A DNA stretch of 64,000 bases from positions 1-64,000 of the forward strand of contig JAXDIG010000013.1 of the NCBI GenBank assembly GCA_034664125.1. The letters are read 5' to 3'. How positions within the stretch are numbered: the first letter of the stretch is position 1; each line of letters begins with the position of its first letter. A model generated the notes under the pieces. The model was not told where the DNA came from. It searched no databases and saw nothing but the letters and a program-made list of their open reading frames with translations. This DNA comes from JACVRW01 sp034664125 (lineage in GTDB: Bacteria; Actinomycetota; Thermoleophilia; Solirubrobacterales; Thermoleophilaceae). Below are positions 1-9,228 of the stretch, in pieces. Position numbers and translations under genes: made by a program.

Positions 1-546
1 ACGGCGCTCGCGGCGCTCGAGCGCCTGGGCGCCGCCACGCTGTCGACCGACGAAGTGGTTCATGAGCTGCTCTCGGGCGACGAGCTGCGCGACATCGTCA
101 CGAAGCGCCTCGGCCCCGATGTGGCGCCCGAGGGCCAGCTCGACCGTTCGCTGATAGCCGAGCGGGTATTCGGCGACGACGAGGCTCGCGTGTGGCTCGA
201 GGGCGAGCTGTGGCCGCGCGTGGGCCGGCGCGTGACGGAGTGGAAGCAGGAGGTCGAGGCGCTCGATCCGGCGCCGCCGGCGGCCGTGGTCGAGGTCCCG
301 CTGCTGTTCGAATCGGGTATGGAGGCGGCGTTCGACGCCACGATCGCCGTGGTCGCGGACGAGGCGGTGCGCGAGCAGCGCGCGGGCGCCCGTGGGCACG
401 CGGCGGTCTCCGAGCGGACCGGACGGCAGCTTTCGCAGGCGGAAAAGGCGCAGCGTGCGGACTTCGAGGTGCGCAACGACGGCACGCTCGACGAGTTGAG
501 GAAGACGCTGTCCCAGCTACTTGCGAAACTCGAACCGGTCCCGTGA
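1..546 (+). CDS. coaE: Dephospho-CoA kinase, 5'-truncated by window edge
   Basis: Catalyses the last step of coenzyme A synthesis, ATP-dependent phosphorylation of dephospho-CoA, in the cytoplasm. The reading frame is open from base 1, and 181 residues are visible. The usual N-terminal P-loop lies outside the window, so roughly 15-20 residues are missing. Visible hallmarks are the substrate-binding STDEVVHEL segment near the start, the VEVPLLFESG strand, and the C-terminal ADFEVRNDGTLDEL segment typical of the family. There is no C-terminal fusion. The TGA stop overlaps the GTG start of the transglycosylase by 4 bp, so the two are probably translationally coupled. The family assignment is firm; only the N-terminus is unseen. 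Confidence 0.9.
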   Translation, partial: TALAALERLGAATLSTDEVVHELLSGDELRDIVTKRLGPDVAPEGQLDRSLIAERVFGDDEARVWLEGELWPRVGRRVTEWKQEVEALDPAPPAAVVEVPLLFESGMEAAFDATIAVVADEAVREQRAGARGHAAVSERTGRQLSQAEKAQRADFEVRNDGTLDELRKTLSQLLAKLEPVP

Positions 547-1169
547 ACTCACACGCCGCCAGCAGAGTCCGTCGCCGCCCGCGCGCCCGAGTCCGGCGCC
601 GGCGGCTCGCGGCCGTTGCCGTGGTGGCGGCGCTCGGCGTGCTGTGCGCGGCGCTCGTATCGGGACTGGGGGAGCAGGCGGTCCGCGAGATCACGCTCCC
701 GCTCAAGCACGACGACATCATCCGCCAGCAGGCCAGGGACAAGGGCCTCGATCCGGCGCTGATCGCGGCAGTGATCTACGAGGAGTCGCGCTTCCGCGAC
801 CAGACCTCGCACGCGGGCGCGCGCGGGCTGATGCAGATCACGCCCGAAACCGCCGCCTTCATCGCGCGGCGCTCCGGCGGCATCCGCTTCCAGCAGGCTG
901 ACCTCGCCACGCCGCAGATCAACATCGCCTACGGCGCCTGGTACCTGCGCTACCTGATCGACCACTACGAGGGCAACGAGACGCTCGCGGTCGCTGCCTA
1001 CAACGCCGGCCAGACCAACGTCGACAGGTGGGTCGAGCGCGCCGGCGGGCCGGACCGGTTCGACAGCGCCCGCCACATCCCGTTCCCCGAGACGCGCGCC
1101 TACGTGAAGAACGTGCTGGAGCGGCGCGGGCAGTACCGCGACCACTACGGCAGCGAACTGGGCCTCTAG
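543..1169 (+). CDS. Membrane-anchored lytic transglycosylase (SLT family)
   Basis: Cleaves the MurNAc-GlcNAc bond of peptidoglycan outside the membrane. The 208-residue protein has an Arg-rich N-terminus, one hydrophobic segment at about residues 22-42 (signal anchor) and a compact SLT domain. The domain carries the catalytic Glu81 in YEESRF, then GLMQITPETA at about 95-104, and the late AYNAGQTNV motif. I chose the GTG at 543 because it overlaps the coaE stop (GTGA) and gives a normal signal anchor; a longer upstream frame is only a shadow of coaE. Pairing of coaE with an SLT protein is probably positional rather than functional. Confidence 0.85.
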   Translation: MNSHAASRVRRRPRARVRRRRLAAVAVVAALGVLCAALVSGLGEQAVREITLPLKHDDIIRQQARDKGLDPALIAAVIYEESRFRDQTSHAGARGLMQITPETAAFIARRSGGIRFQQADLATPQINIAYGAWYLRYLIDHYEGNETLAVAAYNAGQTNVDRWVERAGGPDRFDSARHIPFPETRAYVKNVLERRGQYRDHYGSELGL

Positions 1170-1173
1170 CGGC

Positions 1174-1929
1174 TCAGCGCAGGCTCGTGAGGAACCCGAG
1201 GTCGCCGACCACGGAGAGGTGCTCGCGCATGCGCTGGGCGGCGGCGTCCTCGTCGCCCGCCTCGATCGCGGCCAAGATCAGGCGGTGGGCGGCGAGGCTC
1301 CCCGGGGGCCGGCCCGGCCGCGCCAGCGAGGCGCGCCTGGTCTGGTCGATCGGGTCGGCGAGGTCGTCCCACAGGCGCGCCAGCAGCTGGTTGCGGGCGG
1401 CGCGCACGATCGCGGTGTGGAAGTCGGCGTCGGCGTCCGCCGGGTCACCGGCTGACTCGATCGCGGCCTCCATCTCCTCCAGCGCCGCGTGCATGGCGCG
1501 CAGGTCGCCGGCGCTACGGCGGCGCGCCGCCAGGCGCGCGGTCTGCGTTTCGATCGCCTCGCGCACCTCGATGACGGCCGGGAGCTCCTCGTAGGTGCTG
1601 GCCAGCTCGTTGGCGAGCGACGGCAGCACGTCGTCCAGTGCGCGGGCCAGGAAGACCCCGCCGCCGTGGCGGATGTCGACGAGCCCTGTGACCTCGAGGG
1701 CGGTCAGCGCCTGGCGCACCGAGGTGCGGCTGACGCCGAGCCGGTCCGCGAGGTCGCGCTCCGACATCAGGCGGTCGCCGGGACGCAGGCCTTGGACGTC
1801 GATCAGCTCCCGCAGGCGCTCGACCACCTCTTCGTAGAGGCGGCTCCGCCGCACGGGCCGGAGCGCGTGGCGGACGTTGTCTGACTCCGCTGCACGTCCC
1901 GACTCGCGGTCCTCGGCTCCGCGGGCCAT
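1174..1929 (-). CDS. GntR/FadR-family regulator of the malonate locus (MatR-like)
   Basis: A 251-residue repressor-type protein. An N-terminal winged helix (SERDLADRLGVSRTSVRQAL, then the GGGVFLA wing) is followed by an all-helical FCD ligand domain with the usual acidic and His metal/ligand positions (for example DFHTAIV). It is divergent from matB, and the 74 bp between them holds two adjacent palindromes, so regulation of matB-crotonase-matC and of itself is likely. FadR-type regulators accompany mat genes in rhizobia (MatR), which supports malonate or malonyl-CoA as effector. That effector is inference. The ATG at 1929 is preferred; a GTG at 1983 would add 18 residues but would place coding sequence over the palindromes. 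Confidence 0.82.
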   Translation of the reverse strand: MARGAEDRESGRAAESDNVRHALRPVRRSRLYEEVVERLRELIDVQGLRPGDRLMSERDLADRLGVSRTSVRQALTALEVTGLVDIRHGGGVFLARALDDVLPSLANELASTYEELPAVIEVREAIETQTARLAARRRSAGDLRAMHAALEEMEAAIESAGDPADADADFHTAIVRAARNQLLARLWDDLADPIDQTRRASLARPGRPPGSLAAHRLILAAIEAGDEDAAAQRMREHLSVVGDLGFLTSLR

Positions 1930-1938
1930 TGGCCAAGT

Positions 1939-1965
1939 TTGGCATAGCGGCGGACTGGATAAATT
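1939..1965 (+). promoter_or_regulatory. Possible matB promoter (TTGGCA ... TAAATT)
   Basis: TTGGCA at 1939-1944 and TAAATT at 1960-1965, spaced by 15 bp, lie in the only AT-rich stretch between matR and matB and directly upstream of the palindromes. The spacing is short for a sigma-70-type promoter, so this is tentative. Confidence 0.35.
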
Positions 1966-1969
1966 GCTA

Positions 1970-1995
1970 AGTGGTCTAGCCACTCAACCATTGAG
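1970..1995. promoter_or_regulatory. Two abutting palindromes, probable MatR-type operator
   Basis: AGTGG-TCTAG-CCACT (1970-1984) is an inverted repeat with 5-bp arms. It contains TGGTCTAGCCA, close to the TGGT-N3-ACCA form bound by several FadR-type regulators. It is followed by CTCAA-CCA-TTGAG (1983-1995), a second perfect inverted repeat. Together they occupy the space between the putative promoter and the GGGAGGGAG ribosome-binding site of matB at 1996-2003. Confidence 0.55.
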
Positions 1996-2003
1996 GGAGG
2001 GAG

Positions 2004-3449
2004 ATGGACTACGCCGAGCCGCTGCTCCGTCCGCTCCACGAGCGCAACGGCGAACCCGCGCTCCGGATCGCCGGAGGCGCGCTCTGCTACCGCGATCTGC
2101 GCCAGGCCGCCGGCGCTGCGGCGGCTCAGGTCGGCGGGGCGCGGCGCGTCGGTGTCTGGGCGGACTCCACCCTTGAAACCTGCATCGCGATCGTCGGCGC
2201 GCTCGCCACCGGCGCGACCGTGGTCCCGGTCAACCCCAAGCTCGGCGAGGCCGAGCTGCGCCACGTCCTCGGCGACAGCGCCCCGGAGCTCCTGTTCGGA
2301 GCGCCGGAGGACGCGCTCTCCGTCCTCGAGCGGCGCCCTAGCCTCGCCACGGTCGACCCCGATGCGCGCGGGGAGTTGCCGGTGGACGAGCTGGATGACG
2401 AGCACCCGGCGCTGATCGTCTACACCTCGGGGACCACCGGCATGCCCAAGGGCGCGGTCCTGCCGCGCCGCTCGGTGGCGAGCAACCTCGATGCCCTGGC
2501 CGAGGCCTGGGAGTGGACCGACTCCGACCGGCTCACGCACGCGCTCCCGCTGTTCCACGTACACGGCCTCGTGCTCGGCCTGCTCGGCCCGCTGCGCCGC
2601 GGCGGCGAGCTCCACCACCTCGGCCGCTTCGAGCCCGCCGCACTCGCCGGCGCGCTTGAGGACGGCGCGACGATGGTCTTCGGCGTTCCGACGATGTACC
2701 ACCGGCTCGCCGAGCAGGCCGGCGAGGACCAGCGCCTCGCCGCGGCGCTCGCCCGCCCGCGCCTCCTGGTGTCCGGCTCCGCCCCGCTGCCGGCCCCCGA
2801 CTTCGACCGCATCGAGGAGCTGACCGGCCAGCGGATCGTCGAGCGCTACGGCCTCACGGAAACGCTCATGAACACGGCCGTGCGGGCCGACGGCGAGCGC
2901 CGTCCCGGCTACGTGGGTGAGCCGCTGCAGGGCATCGAGTTGCGCCTCGTCGGCGACGACGGCTCGGACATCGAGGAGTCCGACGACGACACCATCGGCG
3001 AGGTGGCCGTGCGCGGGCCCAACCTGTTCACCGGCTACCTGAACCGGCCCGAGGCCACGTCCGAGGCGGTGCGGGACGGGTGGTTCTTCACCGGCGACAT
3101 GGCCGCCCGCGCGCCCGACGGCTACCTGCGCATCGTCGGCCGCCGCTCCACCGACCTGATCAAGACCGGCGGTTACAAGGTGGGCGCGGGCGAGATCGAG
3201 ACTGTGCTGCTCGGTCATCCGGGCGTCGAGGAGGCCGCTGTGGTGGCGGCACCCGACTCCGACCTGGGCGAGCGGATCGTGGCTTTTGTGGTGTCTCCCG
3301 AAGGAGCCTCCTCGCCCCCGGCCGAGGAGCTGATCGACCACGTGGCCGGCCAGCTCGCTCCCCACAAGCGCCCGCGCGAGGTGCGGTTCGTGGACAGCCT
3401 GCCGCGCAACGCGATGGGCAAGGTCATGAAGAAGGAGCTCGAGGTCTGA
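2004..3449 (+). CDS. matB: Malonyl-CoA synthetase (acyl-adenylate-forming)
   Basis: Activates malonate (often also methylmalonate) with ATP and CoA to malonyl-CoA. The 481-residue ANL-superfamily enzyme has the A3 loop YTSGTTGMPKG at residues 140-150, the family-typical LPLFHVHGLVLG segment, ERYGLTETLMN near 280, the hinge region GRRSTDLIKTGGYK, and the C-terminal catalytic Lys473 in NAMGKVMKK. The length, the VHGLVLGLLGPLRRGG segment and the GAGEIE motif match actinobacterial MatB much better than long-chain acyl-CoA ligases. It is first in an operon with a crotonase 4 bp downstream and a MatC-like carrier. A strong ribosome-binding site precedes the ATG. Specificity for malonate over methylmalonate is not decidable here. 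Confidence 0.88.
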   Translation: MDYAEPLLRPLHERNGEPALRIAGGALCYRDLRQAAGAAAAQVGGARRVGVWADSTLETCIAIVGALATGATVVPVNPKLGEAELRHVLGDSAPELLFGAPEDALSVLERRPSLATVDPDARGELPVDELDDEHPALIVYTSGTTGMPKGAVLPRRSVASNLDALAEAWEWTDSDRLTHALPLFHVHGLVLGLLGPLRRGGELHHLGRFEPAALAGALEDGATMVFGVPTMYHRLAEQAGEDQRLAAALARPRLLVSGSAPLPAPDFDRIEELTGQRIVERYGLTETLMNTAVRADGERRPGYVGEPLQGIELRLVGDDGSDIEESDDDTIGEVAVRGPNLFTGYLNRPEATSEAVRDGWFFTGDMAARAPDGYLRIVGRRSTDLIKTGGYKVGAGEIETVLLGHPGVEEAAVVAAPDSDLGERIVAFVVSPEGASSPPAEELIDHVAGQLAPHKRPREVRFVDSLPRNAMGKVMKKELEV

Positions 3450-3452
3450 GCG

Positions 3453-4262
3453 ATGGCGCAGCCGGTCGCCCGGGACGCCGGACCGGAGTTCGTGCTCGTC
3501 GAATGGCCGGCGCCGCGGGTCGCGCGGCTGGTGCTGAACGACCCCGGGCGCCGCGGAGCGCTGTCGCCCGACCTGCTCGGGCAGCTCGGCGCGGAGCTCG
3601 AGCGCCTCGACGCGGACTGCGTGATCGTCACCGGCCAGGGCGAGGTGTTCTCCTCCGGGTATGCCCTCGACGCGATCGGCGACCCGCTCGATCCCGAGGA
3701 GGCCGATCGGCTGATCGCCCCGGCGCGCGTGGCGGCGCTCGAGGCCATCGCCGCCCATCCGGTCCCCGTGCTGGCGGCGCTGAACGGCCCCGCGATCGGC
3801 GGCGGCCTCGAGCTGGCGCTCGCCTGCGACCTACGCATCGCCGTCCCCTCCGCCGAGCTGGCAGCGCCGGCCGGCAAGCTCGGCCTCGTCTACACCGAGG
3901 AAGGGCTGGCCCGCTTGCTCGAAGGGATGCCCGCCGCGGTGGTGGCCGAGCTGTTCCTGCTCGCATCGCCGCTCTCGGCCGAGCGCGCGCACGCGCTGGG
4001 GGTGGTCAACTCGCTGGTGGAGGCGGCCGACCTGGAATCCGCGGCGGTCCGCGCCGCGCTGCGATGCGCGAGGCTCGCGCCGCTGGCCGAGCGCGGCAAC
4101 GTCCACATCCTCCGCGCGCTGCGTGCGGCGCGTCCGCCGCTGGCGGTCGCCGAGCGCGAACGGCTGGCGGCGCTGCGCCGCGACGGGATGCGCTCACGGG
4201 ACTTCGCTGAGGGAGTCGAGGCCTTCAAGGGTCGGCGTGAGCCGGTCTGGCGAGGCAGTTGA
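3453..4262 (+). CDS. Crotonase-family protein, candidate malonyl-CoA decarboxylase
   Basis: A 269-residue enoyl-CoA hydratase/isomerase-fold protein with the oxyanion-hole segments FSSGYALDA (61-73) and NGPAIGGGLELAL (111-123). The first hydratase Glu is kept (Glu120), but the second catalytic Glu position, normally in a QPE motif, is Ala140 (AAPAG). Instead there is a Tyr at 147 in LGLVYT, at the position of the catalytic Tyr in the E. coli methylmalonyl-CoA decarboxylase ScpB/YgfG (LGVPYN). The His of that enzyme's SAGHD motif is Tyr70 here. Located between matB and matC, where a malonyl-CoA decarboxylase is expected, it may decarboxylate malonyl-CoA to acetyl-CoA. That role is inference; an unrelated hydratase or isomerase remains possible. 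Confidence 0.75.
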   Translation: MAQPVARDAGPEFVLVEWPAPRVARLVLNDPGRRGALSPDLLGQLGAELERLDADCVIVTGQGEVFSSGYALDAIGDPLDPEEADRLIAPARVAALEAIAAHPVPVLAALNGPAIGGGLELALACDLRIAVPSAELAAPAGKLGLVYTEEGLARLLEGMPAAVVAELFLLASPLSAERAHALGVVNSLVEAADLESAAVRAALRCARLAPLAERGNVHILRALRAARPPLAVAERERLAALRRDGMRSRDFAEGVEAFKGRREPVWRGS

Positions 4263-4277
4263 GCGAGAGGGGACAGC

Positions 4278-5606
4278 ATGTCGGCTGAGGTCGTATCCAT
4301 CCTCGTGCTCGCGGCGATCTTCGTCGTCGCGATCGCCATGTCGGTGAACATGGGGCTGCTCGCCTTCGCGGCGGCATTCCTGGTGGGCACGCTCGCCGCC
4401 GACATGACCGCGGACGACATCTTCGCCGTGTTCCCGGGCGGCATCTTCGTGGTCCTCGTCGGCATCACCTACCTGTTCGGGATCGCTCAGCTGAACGGCA
4501 CGGTCGGGTGGCTCGTGAACCTGGCCATGCGGGGGGTCGGCGGGCGCGTCGGCGCGATCCCCTGGGTCATGTTCGCCATCGCGGGGGTGCTCACCGCGAT
4601 CGGCGCCGTGAGCCCGGCTGCGGTGGCGATCGTCGCGCCGATAGCGCTCGGCTTCGCCGTGCAGTTCGGGATCAACCCGCTGCTGATGGGCGTGATGGTC
4701 GTGCACGGCGCCCAGGCGGGCGGTTTCTCGCCGATCAGCGTGTACGGCACGATCGTCAACGACGCGCTGGCGGAGGCGAACCTGGCCCAGAGCGAGATCG
4801 CCATCTTCCTCGCCAGCCTCGTCTTCAACACCGTGGTGGCCGCCGCCGTGTTCGTCCTCTTCGGCGGTCTGCGGCTGCTGCGCGGCGAGAGCGCCGCGGT
4901 CGCGACGGCTGGACCCTCGATCGGCGGGCGCCGCATGCCGCCGCTCATCGGCGGCTCGCCCGAGGCCGATACCCGGGGCCTCCCGCCGCGGGTCAAGCCC
5001 CCGCTCGAGAAGCTGACGCCGCATCAGATGCTGACCATCGCCGGCCTCGTGGCCCTCGTGGCGATCACGCTGATCTTCGACGTCGACGTCGGCCTGGTGG
5101 CCATCAGCGTCGCGGTCGTGCTGACGCTCGCATCGCCGAAGCTCCAGAAGAAGGCGATCGAAGAGATCAAGTGGCCCGTCGTGCTCCTGATCTGCGGCGT
5201 GCTCACGTACGTCGGGGTGCTGGAGGAGATGGGCACGATCGACTGGGTGGGCGAGAACGTCGCCGACGTAGGGGCGCCACTGATCGCCGCGCTGCTGCTC
5301 TGCTACGTCGGCGCCATCGTGTCGGCCTTCGCCTCCTCGGTGGGCGTCCTGGGGGCGTTCATCCCGCTCTCCGTGCCGTTCCTGTTACAGGGCGAGGTCG
5401 GGGTGCTCGGCACGGTGGCGGCGCTTGCCGTGTCGTCGACGATGGTCGACGTGAGCCCCTACTCGACCAACGGCGCGCTCGTCCTGGCCAATGCCAGGGA
5501 GGTCGACCAGGACGCCTTCTACCGCCAGCTGCTGATCTACGGGGCCGTGATCGTGGGCGTGGTGCCGATGCTCGCGTGGCTGGCGCTGGTCGTGATCGGA
5601 GGCTGA
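4278..5606 (+). CDS. matC: MatC-like dicarboxylate (malonate) carrier
   Basis: A 442-residue polytopic membrane protein with about 11-12 hydrophobic segments and a polar central loop at about residues 205-245. The N-terminal half, with the VNMGLLAFAAAFLVGTLA and FPGGIFVVLVGITYLFG segments, resembles the MatC N-terminal domain. A SPAAVAIVAPIALG helix and a C-terminal repeat with SSTMVDVSPYSTNGAL follow. It belongs to the ion-transporter group of SLC13-like dicarboxylate carriers. The GAGAGGGGA ribosome-binding site and the 15-bp gap after the crotonase place it last in the matB operon. Malonate uptake is inferred from context; other C3-C4 dicarboxylates are possible. Confidence 0.75.
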   Translation: MSAEVVSILVLAAIFVVAIAMSVNMGLLAFAAAFLVGTLAADMTADDIFAVFPGGIFVVLVGITYLFGIAQLNGTVGWLVNLAMRGVGGRVGAIPWVMFAIAGVLTAIGAVSPAAVAIVAPIALGFAVQFGINPLLMGVMVVHGAQAGGFSPISVYGTIVNDALAEANLAQSEIAIFLASLVFNTVVAAAVFVLFGGLRLLRGESAAVATAGPSIGGRRMPPLIGGSPEADTRGLPPRVKPPLEKLTPHQMLTIAGLVALVAITLIFDVDVGLVAISVAVVLTLASPKLQKKAIEEIKWPVVLLICGVLTYVGVLEEMGTIDWVGENVADVGAPLIAALLLCYVGAIVSAFASSVGVLGAFIPLSVPFLLQGEVGVLGTVAALAVSSTMVDVSPYSTNGALVLANAREVDQDAFYRQLLIYGAVIVGVVPMLAWLALVVIGG

Positions 5607-5651
5607 CCGGGTCATCGGGCAAGGCCCCTGGCGCGCGCCGCGAATCGCGTA

Positions 5652-5657
5652 TAGGCT
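5652..5657 (+). promoter_or_regulatory. -10-like hexamer TAGGCT before phoD
   Basis: TAGGCT ends 9 nt before the TTG start at 5667 and no Shine-Dalgarno sequence is visible, consistent with leaderless transcription. The same arrangement recurs before many genes in the window. Confidence 0.45.
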
Positions 5658-5666
5658 GGCCGGGCC

Positions 5667-7256
5667 TTGCCCGAGGGACTCGCACACTCTCGTCGTGGCT
5701 TCCTGGCCGGCGCCGGAGGCTTCGCCGCCGCCGCGGCCCTGACCGGTCCCAATGCCTTCGCCGCACGCCCGCGCAAGCGGCCGAGCCTGCGCGGCGGGCG
5801 CTTCGCCGAGGGAGTCCTGTCGGGCGATCCCACACCGGACGGCGCCACGGTCTGGACGCGGCTCAGCGACGTGGAGGGCAGGGGCACGGTCGAGCTCGAG
5901 GTGGCGCGCGACCGCGGCTTCCACAACGTCGTGGCGCGCGGCCTGATCCGTACCTCGCCGCTGTTGAGCCACTCCGTCAAGTCGCGCGTGGTCAACCTGC
6001 GTCCCTACGAGGAGTACTTCTACCGGTTCACCACGCGCGGCTCCGAGAGCCCGATCGGCCGCTTCCGCACGGCGCTGCCGCCCGATTCGCGCCAGCCGGT
6101 GCGCTTCGCTTTCTTCTCGTGCCAGGACTACACCTTCGGGCACTTCAACGCCCAGGCGCTGCTGGCCACCGAGGACGTCGACTTCGTGGTCAACCTGGGC
6201 GACTACATCTACGCCGAGACGTACTACTCCGCCAACGACGGGCTCGGCGGGGTGCGCACCGACCCGATCGGCTTCTCGGAGACGCTCGAGCAGTATCGCG
6301 CCAAGTACGCGCTCTACCGCACCGACCCGGCGCTGCGTCGCATGCACGCCCGCTTCCCGATGATCTCGATCTGGGACGACCACGAGGTCGAGGACAACTA
6401 CGCGGGCGGCGACTTCCCCGACGGCGGCCTGCCGCCCGAGGCGCGCTACTCGATCGCGCGCCGCGACGCCGCCTACCGAGCCTTCTTCGACAGCATGCCC
6501 ACCTACGGCGCCAAGGGCCCGGGCAACAACCGCATCTACCGCGGCATGCGCTTTGGGAAGACGGTCGACCTGGTCCTGCTCGACCAGCGCCAGTACCGGG
6601 CCGACCAGCCCTGCGGCGACGTCCAGGTCGGGCCCGCCTGCGCCGACATCAACGCGCCGCGCAACTTCCTCGGCCGGCGCCAGATGAACTTCGTGAAGAA
6701 GCGGCTGTCCAGCTCGTCGGCGGCCTGGAAGGTGATGGCCAACCAGGTGATGGTCATGCCGACGATCTATCCGGGCGGCAACTACATCGGCTTCGACTCC
6801 TGGCAGGGCTACCCGCGCGAGCGGCACGAGCTGCTCCAGCACCTGCGCCGCAAGAAGATCGAGGACGTCGTGTTCGTGACCGGCGACATCCACACCTTCG
6901 TCGCCGGCGACGTCCGGGTGGACAAGAACGACAAGAAGCCGGTGGCCACCGAGTTCGTCGGCGGCTCGATCTCATCGCCGGGTCTGGGGGAGGGCGGTGG
7001 CGGCATCCTGCCGGGCGCCGACCCGTACCACCCGAACACGCCCGAGTCGATCATCGACCTGCTCAAGTCGACCAACCCGTGGGCCGTCGACGCGGAGTTC
7101 GACCACCACGGCTATGGCCTCGTCGAGGCGACGCAGAAGGACTTCAGCTGCAAGCTGCGCCGGGTCGACACGGTCAAGACCGCCTCACGCAAGGCGCTGC
7201 CGGACAAGCGCTTCTCGTACCGCATCTCGCGGGGCGAGCCCAGCCTGCTGGATTGA
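5667..7256 (+). CDS. phoD: PhoD-type alkaline phosphatase/phosphodiesterase, Tat-exported
   Basis: Extracellular phosphate-ester hydrolase. The 529-residue protein starts with a twin-arginine signal (SRRGFLAGAGG, residues 8-18, then a hydrophobic stretch and ANAFA-type cleavage region near 33). An N-terminal PhoD_N beta domain (about 45-140) precedes the metallophosphatase core, whose metal-site segments are SCQDY (151-155), NLGDYIYAE (176-184), IWDDHEVEDN (235-244) and VTGDIHTFVAGD (from 404). The TTG start is chosen because the twin-arginine motif follows it closely. PhoD enzymes are usually Ca/Fe-dependent and made under phosphate limitation; no Pho box was identified here. Confidence 0.88.
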   Translation: MPEGLAHSRRGFLAGAGGFAAAAALTGPNAFAARPRKRPSLRGGRFAEGVLSGDPTPDGATVWTRLSDVEGRGTVELEVARDRGFHNVVARGLIRTSPLLSHSVKSRVVNLRPYEEYFYRFTTRGSESPIGRFRTALPPDSRQPVRFAFFSCQDYTFGHFNAQALLATEDVDFVVNLGDYIYAETYYSANDGLGGVRTDPIGFSETLEQYRAKYALYRTDPALRRMHARFPMISIWDDHEVEDNYAGGDFPDGGLPPEARYSIARRDAAYRAFFDSMPTYGAKGPGNNRIYRGMRFGKTVDLVLLDQRQYRADQPCGDVQVGPACADINAPRNFLGRRQMNFVKKRLSSSSAAWKVMANQVMVMPTIYPGGNYIGFDSWQGYPRERHELLQHLRRKKIEDVVFVTGDIHTFVAGDVRVDKNDKKPVATEFVGGSISSPGLGEGGGGILPGADPYHPNTPESIIDLLKSTNPWAVDAEFDHHGYGLVEATQKDFSCKLRRVDTVKTASRKALPDKRFSYRISRGEPSLLD

Positions 7257-7260
7257 GTCT

Positions 7261-7276
7261 GGGGGCTCGCGCCCCT
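7261..7276 (+). terminator. Hairpin of the GGGGCTCGCGCC family between convergent genes
   Basis: GGGGC-TCGC-GCCCC (7262-7275) forms a 5-bp GC stem with a 4-nt loop directly between the stops of phoD and the convergent ABC-F gene. It has no T-tract. It shares its core with the tandem repeats at 15154-15364 and the elements at 20818 and 26653. Confidence 0.5.
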
Positions 7277-7277
7277 G

Positions 7278-9170
<1,893 letters not shown>

Positions 9171-9180
9171 GAGCCCAAAC

Positions 9181-9194
9181 GTTACGCACGTAAC
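9181..9194. promoter_or_regulatory. Palindrome GTTACG-CA-CGTAAC
   Basis: A perfect 6-bp-arm inverted repeat 11 bp upstream of the ABC-F start, in the short divergent gap before the AbiEi-like gene. It could be an operator for either gene; no cognate regulator is nearby. Confidence 0.35.
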
Positions 9195-9228
9195 CCACAG
9201 GTCACACAGGCGCTGGGACCCTCGGCGT

